A stretch of 64,000 nucleotides of DNA from Bacteroidia bacterium (lineage in GTDB: Bacteria > Bacteroidota > Bacteroidia > Bacteroidales > UBA932): the NCBI GenBank assembly GCA_030537315.1, contig JAUNNZ010000004.1, forward strand, positions 1 to 64,000, written 5' to 3'. Under the pieces are notes generated by a model. That model did not search any database. It had not been told where the DNA came from and worked only from the letters and a program-made list of their open reading frames with translations. Position 1 is the stretch's first letter; the number at the start of each line of letters is the position of its first letter. A program made the translations under genes and the position numbers. Positions 1 to 7,070 of this stretch are shown piece after piece.

Positions 1-130
1 AAAATGTTTAACTTTACATCCGATAGTGCTGTTGCACTGTCAAATTAAATTCGGCGAACAAATGTACCCATTTCAGCACAATTTTGCAAAAGGCATACAC
101 TTTCCCGGAAAATAGTAAAACATTTAAATA

Positions 131-150
131 TTGACGGAAACTGCCGTCAA
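131..150. promoter_or_regulatory. Perfect inverted repeat, candidate operator
   Basis: Two 7-bp arms, TTGACGG (131-137) and CCGTCAA (144-150), form a perfect inverted repeat around a 6-bp spacer. It lies 16 bp upstream of a -7 box and covers the expected -33 region, a typical place for a repressor or activator to bind. The rest of the stretch 1-130 is AT-rich with nothing else recognisable. The regulator is not in the window. That it is an operator is inference. Confidence 0.4.
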
Positions 151-166
151 GATGCTTATATTTTGT

Positions 167-174
167 TATATTTG
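167..174 (+). promoter_or_regulatory. Bacteroidota -7 box (TATATTTG) for the nuclease/efflux operon
   Basis: TATATTTG matches the TAnnTTTG consensus of the Bacteroidota housekeeping sigma factor exactly. It ends 6 nt before the ATG at 181, so transcription should start at or very near the start codon. Confidence 0.6.
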
Positions 175-180
175 TGTACG

Positions 181-1011
181 ATGAACCATATCACTTTTCT
201 TTTCGCGATGCTTCTGGGGCTGTGCGGGTGTACGGCTCCGCAGGAGGAGGGAGAAGGCGGAATGCGCCTTGAGCTCCCGGCCATCCGTGCAGGAGAGAAG
301 ATCATAGAATATTCCGGATACTCCGACGTTGCGTACAGCGGCAATTCAAACATCCAGCCGGATCCTGAAAAGGTCGCCTTCACCGTCTCATATGATGAGA
401 CCCACAAGCAACCCCGCTGGGTAGCCTACAGTCTGTCAAAGCAGGAACTCGGCGGATACGCGAAACGTGGCGAGAAACAGTTCCACAGGGACCCTCACGC
501 GCAGGTCAGGCAGGCGGACCGCTCTGATTACAGGCGTTCCGGCTGGACCAACGGGCATATGGCACCCGCGGGCGACTTCACCTGGAGCGACAGGGCAATG
601 AACGACACTTTCAACTACACGAACATCTGCCCGCAGAACGAGTACAACAACGGCAAAAGCTGGAACAGCCTGGAACAGCGAGTCAGGGACTGGGCACGGC
701 GCTTCGGCGAAATATATATCGTCAGCGGCCCTATCATCGGTGATGCCGTAAACGGAACGATAGGTGACAACAGGGTCACCGTCCCGGACGCCTTCTTCAA
801 GGCCGTCCTCGCGCGGGACGGCGGTTCGTACCAGGCGGTCGCCTTCATTATGGAGAACAGTTCCGTGCCGCAGTCATACCCCGACTGCTGCGTTACGATA
901 AACGAACTGGAAGACATTGTCGGAATCGATTTCTTCTGCTCTCTCGATGACGGGATAGAGGAAATTGTTGAAGGAAGTTTCGACAAGAGTTTCTGGGGGA
1001 TGCAGAAATAA
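181..1011 (+). CDS. DNA/RNA non-specific endonuclease (NucA/EndA type), lipoprotein
   Basis: Predicted exported nuclease of the beta-beta-alpha-metal family, 276 residues. The ATG at 181 is preferred because it gives a lipoprotein signal (LLGLCGC, lipid Cys17) and follows a -7 box; an ATG six codons upstream would spoil this. The catalytic block reads TNGHMAPAGD with His126, where the family usually has DRGH, so the Asp-Arg pair is replaced by Thr-Asn. The metal-binding Asn is in NICPQ (Asn148). Later segments (RRFGEIYIVSGPI, then VPDAFFKAVL) fit family strands. The lipid anchor suggests action at the cell envelope on extracellular nucleic acid. It is first in a possible operon with an efflux system 12 bp downstream; a functional link is not evident. 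The family call is firm. Confidence 0.85.
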   Translation: MNHITFLFAMLLGLCGCTAPQEEGEGGMRLELPAIRAGEKIIEYSGYSDVAYSGNSNIQPDPEKVAFTVSYDETHKQPRWVAYSLSKQELGGYAKRGEKQFHRDPHAQVRQADRSDYRRSGWTNGHMAPAGDFTWSDRAMNDTFNYTNICPQNEYNNGKSWNSLEQRVRDWARRFGEIYIVSGPIIGDAVNGTIGDNRVTVPDAFFKAVLARDGGSYQAVAFIMENSSVPQSYPDCCVTINELEDIVGIDFFCSLDDGIEEIVEGSFDKSFWGMQK

Positions 1012-1023
1012 ATTATGTTGCGT

Positions 1024-1542
1024 ATGAAAAACACATTGTTACTCCTGCTGGCGGCCTGCGTCATGCTGTCAGGTTGCAGTAAGGTCGGCCCCGAACTTTT
1101 CAAGGGCAATTTCTCGTTCAAAACAGGCGGATATGTCGAGATAACCGGCAAGACCATCCCTCTTGATGACAGCGAGCCGCGCGACACCGTGTTCATCCGT
1201 CATTTGCCGAACGAGAGCGGTCAGATGCATATCGTTGAAGGCAACGGCGGAAAACTCAAGGTGACGATGAACGTCACCGGCGGCGCCCCTGTCGTTTTTG
1301 ACGCCACCGCCACGGATGACGCCATCACACTCGTTCCAGTAGAACGCACAATGCCCGTCTATTCCGACATCACGTCGCTGATTCAGGATGCGTCAATGCT
1401 GCTTTCCATCGGCGGAACCGGGCAGCGCTTCCAGAATACGATAATCTTTGACCTGGAAGTCAGCGGCAAGTATGAAGGCTATTATATCGAAGGCCAGGTC
1501 ACAAAGTCGTTCGTCAACTGCATAGCAACTGAAAATGAATAG
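1024..1542 (+). CDS. Small lipoprotein of unknown function
   Basis: 172 residues beginning with a clear lipoprotein signal (MLSGCSK, lipid Cys18). The rest is rich in predicted beta strands, with repeated Thr/Val/Gly segments such as KLKVTMNVTGG, which would suit a small beta-barrel or lipocalin-like fold; I do not assign a family. The ATG at 1024 is chosen over one three codons upstream because it places Lys directly before the hydrophobic core. The end overlaps the start of the RND adaptor by 8 bp, which suggests translational coupling and a role linked to the pump. Confidence 0.7.
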   Translation: MKNTLLLLLAACVMLSGCSKVGPELFKGNFSFKTGGYVEITGKTIPLDDSEPRDTVFIRHLPNESGQMHIVEGNGGKLKVTMNVTGGAPVVFDATATDDAITLVPVERTMPVYSDITSLIQDASMLLSIGGTGQRFQNTIIFDLEVSGKYEGYYIEGQVTKSFVNCIATENE

Positions 1543-2554
1543 ATTGTCAATATCGGTCATAGCGGTTCTCGCGTTATGCTCCTGCCAGCCCAATGTCGTG
1601 CGGCACAGCACAAGGGACAAGTCTCCCGTGAAGGTTGAAACCATAACGGTCACATCCTCCGCCTCGCTCAGCCGCCATTCTTATATGGGAGAAGTGACCC
1701 CGTCCAAGTCAGTTACTCTTCTCGCTCCTTATTCCGGCACGGTGCAGAGCGTCCTGGTAGGAAAGGGAAGTGTCGTCGAAAAAGGTGCCGTCACGGCTGT
1801 CATCAGTTCGCAGTCCGTCGAGAGCGCCTTCCAGATAGCGCAGGCGAATCTGAAACAGGCTCAGGACGGATATGACAGAGTAAGCCAGGTTTATTCTTCA
1901 GGAAGTGTCACCGAGGTTCAGATGGTTGATATAAAGACTGCTCTGGACAAGGCCGAGGCGGCGATGGTATCAGCCCGCAGGGCAAAGGAGGACTGCTCGC
2001 TGAAGGCTCCGTACAGGGGCGTCATCAGCGAAGTATTCCCGACTTCCGGAGTGGAAGTGCTGGCCGCTCAGAGAATGATGACGATCCTGGACCTGTCCAA
2101 TCTGAAGATACGGATCTCCGTCCACGAAAACGAAATAAACTCCATCCTCAAGGGGGCGGCCGCAACTGTCGATATCCCTGCGCTGGGCCTTTCCGAAGTC
2201 AAGGCGCACGTGTCCGAAAAGAATATTCTTTCTTCAGAATTGACCCATAGCTATATGTGCACTCTTGTCCTTGATGAAAGGATTTCCGGACTTATGCCCG
2301 GAATGCTGGCAAAGGTGCGCTTTGACAATAATGGAGATGACTCCATCGTAGTTCCTTCAGGTGCGGTGCAGCTTGATTCCGATGGGAAATATGTCTGGCT
2401 GTCGGAATCCGGCGTGGTCTCGAAGAGACGCATTACGGTAGGAGGATATTCAGGTATGGGCGTGATTGTCACGGACGGACTTGAAGAGGGTGAAAAAGTG
2501 ATAGTCAAAGGATATCAGAAGGTGTCCGGAGGGATGAAAGTCATTGAGCAATAA
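1535..2554 (+). CDS. RND efflux periplasmic adaptor (membrane fusion protein), lipoprotein
   Basis: 339 residues with an N-terminal lipoprotein signal (lipid Cys17 in LCSCQP), so it is probably anchored in the inner membrane and spans the periplasm. Family features appear in order: a barrel-sandwich half motif (LLAPYSGTVQSVLVGKG, about 70-87), a helical hairpin (about 98-145, rich in Gln/Ala/Lys), the second lipoyl half (SLKAPYRGVISEV, about 155-167), a beta-barrel domain and a membrane-proximal domain (VTDGLEEGEKVIVKG near the C-terminus). It overlaps both neighbours by 8-11 bp, showing tight coupling with the pump. It should connect the pump to the outer-membrane factor that here is fused to that pump. 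The substrate is unknown. Confidence 0.92.
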   Translation: MNRLSISVIAVLALCSCQPNVVRHSTRDKSPVKVETITVTSSASLSRHSYMGEVTPSKSVTLLAPYSGTVQSVLVGKGSVVEKGAVTAVISSQSVESAFQIAQANLKQAQDGYDRVSQVYSSGSVTEVQMVDIKTALDKAEAAMVSARRAKEDCSLKAPYRGVISEVFPTSGVEVLAAQRMMTILDLSNLKIRISVHENEINSILKGAAATVDIPALGLSEVKAHVSEKNILSSELTHSYMCTLVLDERISGLMPGMLAKVRFDNNGDDSIVVPSGAVQLDSDGKYVWLSESGVVSKRRITVGGYSGMGVIVTDGLEEGEKVIVKGYQKVSGGMKVIEQ

Positions 2555-5500
2555 TCGGGAAATGGACCAGAAAGCAAAAAAGGAACTTAAATTCGTCTCG
2601 TGGGCGATAGACCACCAGAAAGTGCTGTGGGCTGTTCTGGTGATTCTTCTGGCAGTCGGCATAGCCGGGCTGTTCAGGATGAACCGTGACGAGTTCCCGA
2701 CATTCCAGATCAAATGGGGCCTTGTGGCCGGCATTTATCCGGGTGCAAGCGCTGAAGAGGTCAAGGTGCAGCTTGCCGAACCTCTCGAAGAACTGCTGCT
2801 GTCGATTCCTGAGGTAAACCGGAGCAAGATGCAGTCGCATTCGAAGGACGGCATCTGTTACATAACCCTCGACGTCAATACTCCGGCGTCACAAAAAGAT
2901 GTAGCCTGGTCGAAGATACGTCACAGGCTTGAGGCCTCCAAACTGACACTACCGCCGGGAGTGGTTGATGTCGTGGTGATTGACGATTACAGCGAGACCA
3001 GCTCGCTGCTGATTGCAATGGAATCGGATGACAAGGGATATTCGGAACTTCTCGGATATGCCAATGAACTCTGCAGGAGGCTTAGACATATTCCGGAGCT
3101 TTCCAAAGCGACCGTTTATGGTGCCCAGGAAGAGGAGATAGCGGTTGAAATCGACCTGGAGAGGCTCTCGACATACGGGATAAGCCCCGCACAGCTGATG
3201 CTGGAATTCCAGGCTTCAACGGCAAGTTCCTCATTCAGCTCACTCAGCAACAATAACGTCAATTCTCCGATACATATCAGCAGCGCCGTGACAGGCGAGC
3301 AGGAGGTCGAGGATAAGGTCGTATATGTGGATCCCGATGGCAATACATTGAGGCTGAAAGATATAGCTACCATAGAGAGACGCTATGTGACCCCGGCTCC
3401 CTATGTTGCATATAACGGACATAACGCCCTTGTGATTAACGTGTCGATGAGCGGCGACAACAATATCGTCGATTTCGGAGAGGATGTCGAGAAGGTCCTT
3501 TCGGAATTCAGGGAGAGTCTCCCGGATTCCGTAACGCTGAGCCGCATAACTGACCAGCCGAAGGCCGTGAAGCAATCCATAGTCGGGTTCCTGCGTGACC
3601 TTTTCATCGCAATGCTTGTCGTGATACTGGTGATGCTGATGCTCTTCCCTATGCGCTCGGCCCTGATAGCCGGTTCCGGCGTCCCTGTCTGTACGGCTGT
3701 GACACTGGCTGTAATGTATATCACCGGGATGCAGTTGAATACTGTCACGCTGGCTGCATTGATAGTCGTGCTCGGAATGATTGTGGACGATTCCATCATC
3801 ACGATGGACGGATATATGGACAAGCTTGGCAAAGGTATGGGCAGACGGGAAGCGGCTCTTGAAAGCTCCCGACAGCTTTTTATGCCAATGTTTATGGCGA
3901 CTCTCGCAATCAGCTTGATGTTTTTCCCTACGAAAAAGATCATCACAGGCTATCTGGGAGATTTCGTCCAGCCGTTCCCGTGGATAATTGCCATAGCGCT
4001 TGGCTTTTCACTGATCTATGCCATGCTGGTGGTCCCATCGCTGGAAATCAGGTTCATATCATCCGGGATGGCGAACGAAAACAATCCGATAAGCAGGATG
4101 CAGAACAGGTTCTTCGCCTTCATCCAGCGCATTTACGACAAGGCGGAGGCGTTCTGCTTCAGGCACTCGGCCGTTACGGTTCTCACAGGCGTAGCCGCCA
4201 TAGCATTGGGCGTCGTGATGTTCACTAAACTCAATGTCCAGATGATGCCTAAATTGGCACGTGACTGTTTCGCCGTTGAGATATACCTTGATGACAACTC
4301 ATCATTGGAAAGGACGTCGCAGGTGGCTGATTCTCTCTCCAGAATCATCCTTGCGGACACTTCGCGGATAAAATCCGTAACCGCGTTCGTAGGAGAAAGC
4401 GCGCCTCGCTTCCATTGTACATATTCGCCGGCACTTCCGGGTGACAACGTTGCCCAGCTGATCGTCAACACAAGGTCCAACAAGGCGACTGTTGATGCGC
4501 TTTATGATATGGAAGCGGAATATGAGCATCTGTTCCCGGATGCGCTCATACGTTTCAAGCAGATGGATTATGAGGTGGAGGGCGCAGTAGCCATAACCCT
4601 GAAGGGAGCTCCCGTTGAGGATCTGAAGCCGTTTGCCGACAGCATCAGGAATTATATGTACGGGATGGATGATATGCTGAAGTGGGTTCACAGCGACTGT
4701 GATGACTATGTTGCGGGAGTCAACGTGGCCATCGACCAGGATGAGGCATCCCGTCTGGGGGTCAGCAGGGCGACACTGGCATTGACTCTGGGCGAAACTT
4801 TCAACGGTTTCCCTGTCGCGACATTATATGAAGACGGGAAAAAGGTTTCTGTAAACGTATATTGCGGATCTTATGGCAAGGACGTGGATTATTCCGATAT
4901 CGAATCCCTTCTTATCCCGGGGTTGAAGCCGTATGAATCAGTACCGCTCTCGCAGGTCGCTGCCGTGACGCCGGACTGGACCTTGCCGGACTATCCGCGG
5001 TATATGGGAGAGGACGGCATAACGCTGTATGCCGATATGCGTATGGGCAAGGCACAGCCCGCCGCAATGAAGCAGATAAGGAAATATATCGAAGAGAACG
5101 TAAGTCCGGAGCTCCCTGATGGAGCGGAGGTTTATTATGGTGGCCTTGATTCCACAAACAGGGAGATATTCCCGCAAGTGGCATTTAGTTTCCTTGCCGC
5201 AGTGCTTGTGCTGTTCATTTTCCTGCTTATTCATTTCAAGAAGGCAGGCATAGCCACGCTGACCATGGCGCTGAGCCTTTTGTGCCTGTTCGGGGCCTCC
5301 CTCGGACTTTGGATCTTTGATATGGACTTCACCATAACCGCCGTGCTGGGACTGATCAGTCTTGTCGGCATAATCGTGAGAAACGGAATAATAATGTTTG
5401 ACTATGCTGAAGAGCTCAGGCACGAAAATGGGATGAGCGTTTACGATGCCGCAATGCTTGCCGGCCAGCGAAGGATGAGGCCTATATTCCTCACATCCTG

Positions 5501-7055
5501 CACGACTGCCCTTGGCGTGCTGCCGATGATTCTCGGCGGTGACCTGATGTGGATGCCTATGGGCATCATCATCGCATTCGGCACACTGCTTTCCATCTGC
5601 CTGATTGTGCTGATAATGCCTGTTACATACTGGCTTTCATTCAGAAAATCCGACAGGAAAGGCAATGCCGGCGGCGGCATTGCAAAAATGGCGGCTGCAG
5701 CCGTTCTCCTATGCGTTTCTCCTAGCCTCTTCGGCCAGGAAGCCGCATCTGACAATGCTGCCCTTCCTCGCGAATGGAGCCTGGAGCAGTGTCTGGATAT
5801 GAGCGAACGCAACGATCCGTATCTGAAGAATGCGCGCCTCGACATTTCTTCTGCCAGGGCGCAGAAGGGCGAGGCGCTGTGGAGCTTTTTCCCGGATGTC
5901 AGCATCAACGGTGTGGCTTATCAGGCTTCCAGCCCGCTTTTCAGCCTTACGATCACCGACATCATCGGGACAAGCGATGCCGCATGGAATTTTCGCAACG
6001 CGATTGAGGATTTTGCATACCAGAATGGTCTCAAATCGGATTTCCGGGCTTTCAACAAAGGACTGGTAGGTTCGGTTACAGCCATACAGCCGCTATATGC
6101 CGGAGGGCGGGTGGTCAACGGCAATCGTCTGGCGTCAATAGGCGTGGAAGCGGCAGAACTGCAGAAAGAGATGAAGGAGAGGGACACCCGTCAGGATGTC
6201 GAGGAGAAATATTGGCTTGTCGTGTCGCTTCAGGAGAAGCAGAAGACCCTTGAAGAAGGGAAGCGGCTGCTTGACACGCTCTACAAGGATGTCCTGTCTG
6301 CCAGGAATGCCGGATTGGCTCTTGAATCCGACGTGGAGATGGTGGCGCTGAAGAAAAAGGAGACGGCGGCCGCAGAGGTGCAGCTGCGCGGCGGATTGAG
6401 GCTTGCCAAGATCAATCTGTTCAATTCAATAGGAGTGAACTGCGGATTCCGCGAGCTCGACAGCCTGTATTTTACTGACAGCATCGTCTCATTGGAGGAT
6501 CCGTCGGCAGTCATAGCGTCCTTGCAGGAACAGGAGCCGGTTGAATCGCGTCTTATGGATATCAACCTTCAGGCGAAGAAGCTCGAGAAGCGGATGGCGA
6601 TGGGAGAAAACCTTCCTGAAGTAGGGCTCGGCTATTCTTATGGATATTTCAATCCTTCGGGGATTGCATCCGGCAATCTGTTCCACAGCATCGTATTCGC
6701 TTCGGTCAGGATACCGATCACCGGTCTCGGAAAGATGGCTTATAAGGCGAAACGTTACGAGAACGAGGTGCTCAAGGTTCAGAACGAGAAAGAATATATT
6801 GATTCCCAGCTGGAACTGCGCCGCCAGAAGATGATGCTCGATTTCGAGACGGCTTATGAGAATGCGAAGGTGGCTGAAGATGCCCTGGCTGCCGCCAGAG
6901 GCGCGGAGACCAGGGTCAAGGCCGATTACAGGGCCGGCCGGGCCACTCTGTCTGAACTGCTGAAAGCGGAGCTTGACGTCCGCACTGCAGACGGAGAATA
7001 TGTGGACAGTTGCATAGAGTACCACAAGGCGTTGTCTGCCTTGAGATCTTTTTGA
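2544..7055 (+). CDS. RND efflux pump fused to a TolC-type outer-membrane factor
   Basis: A single 1503-residue reading frame. Residues 1 to about 1040 are a full-length RND pump: TM1, two periplasmic porter repeats, and the TM4 proton-relay pair Asp415-Asp416 in GMIVDDSII, which indicates the HAE (drug/hydrophobe) rather than the heavy-metal branch. TM10 has Arg946-Asn947 in GIIVRNGIIM where AcrB has Lys-Asn. TM12 is followed by a basic stretch and then Met1049, a hydrophobic segment and SLFGQ, which looks like a signal peptide with a cleavage site. From about 1075 (WSLEQCLDMSERNDPYLKNA) to the end is an outer-membrane efflux protein with long helices and a typical C-terminal helix (AELDVRTADGEYVDS). 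RND C-termini are cytoplasmic, so the embedded signal would be needed to export the second half. Fusions of this kind are, to my knowledge, annotated in some Bacteroidota metal pumps; here the pump is HAE-like. Confidence 0.92.
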   Translation: MSNNREMDQKAKKELKFVSWAIDHQKVLWAVLVILLAVGIAGLFRMNRDEFPTFQIKWGLVAGIYPGASAEEVKVQLAEPLEELLLSIPEVNRSKMQSHSKDGICYITLDVNTPASQKDVAWSKIRHRLEASKLTLPPGVVDVVVIDDYSETSSLLIAMESDDKGYSELLGYANELCRRLRHIPELSKATVYGAQEEEIAVEIDLERLSTYGISPAQLMLEFQASTASSSFSSLSNNNVNSPIHISSAVTGEQEVEDKVVYVDPDGNTLRLKDIATIERRYVTPAPYVAYNGHNALVINVSMSGDNNIVDFGEDVEKVLSEFRESLPDSVTLSRITDQPKAVKQSIVGFLRDLFIAMLVVILVMLMLFPMRSALIAGSGVPVCTAVTLAVMYITGMQLNTVTLAALIVVLGMIVDDSIITMDGYMDKLGKGMGRREAALESSRQLFMPMFMATLAISLMFFPTKKIITGYLGDFVQPFPWIIAIALGFSLIYAMLVVPSLEIRFISSGMANENNPISRMQNRFFAFIQRIYDKAEAFCFRHSAVTVLTGVAAIALGVVMFTKLNVQMMPKLARDCFAVEIYLDDNSSLERTSQVADSLSRIILADTSRIKSVTAFVGESAPRFHCTYSPALPGDNVAQLIVNTRSNKATVDALYDMEAEYEHLFPDALIRFKQMDYEVEGAVAITLKGAPVEDLKPFADSIRNYMYGMDDMLKWVHSDCDDYVAGVNVAIDQDEASRLGVSRATLALTLGETFNGFPVATLYEDGKKVSVNVYCGSYGKDVDYSDIESLLIPGLKPYESVPLSQVAAVTPDWTLPDYPRYMGEDGITLYADMRMGKAQPAAMKQIRKYIEENVSPELPDGAEVYYGGLDSTNREIFPQVAFSFLAAVLVLFIFLLIHFKKAGIATLTMALSLLCLFGASLGLWIFDMDFTITAVLGLISLVGIIVRNGIIMFDYAEELRHENGMSVYDAAMLAGQRRMRPIFLTSCTTALGVLPMILGGDLMWMPMGIIIAFGTLLSICLIVLIMPVTYWLSFRKSDRKGNAGGGIAKMAAAAVLLCVSPSLFGQEAASDNAALPREWSLEQCLDMSERNDPYLKNARLDISSARAQKGEALWSFFPDVSINGVAYQASSPLFSLTITDIIGTSDAAWNFRNAIEDFAYQNGLKSDFRAFNKGLVGSVTAIQPLYAGGRVVNGNRLASIGVEAAELQKEMKERDTRQDVEEKYWLVVSLQEKQKTLEEGKRLLDTLYKDVLSARNAGLALESDVEMVALKKKETAAAEVQLRGGLRLAKINLFNSIGVNCGFRELDSLYFTDSIVSLEDPSAVIASLQEQEPVESRLMDINLQAKKLEKRMAMGENLPEVGLGYSYGYFNPSGIASGNLFHSIVFASVRIPITGLGKMAYKAKRYENEVLKVQNEKEYIDSQLELRRQKMMLDFETAYENAKVAEDALAAARGAETRVKADYRAGRATLSELLKAELDVRTADGEYVDSCIEYHKALSALRSF
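5662..5683 (+). other. Perfect hairpin at the RND/outer-membrane-factor junction
   Basis: GCAATGCCG (5662-5670) pairs perfectly with CGGCATTGC (5675-5683) across a GCGG loop. The in-frame ATG for Met1049 starts 4 nt later at 5688. No U-tract follows, so this is not an intrinsic terminator on the plus strand. It may be a relic of an old intergenic region or may influence internal initiation. Confidence 0.6.
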
Positions 7056-7070
7056 TAATAGCGGAAATCA

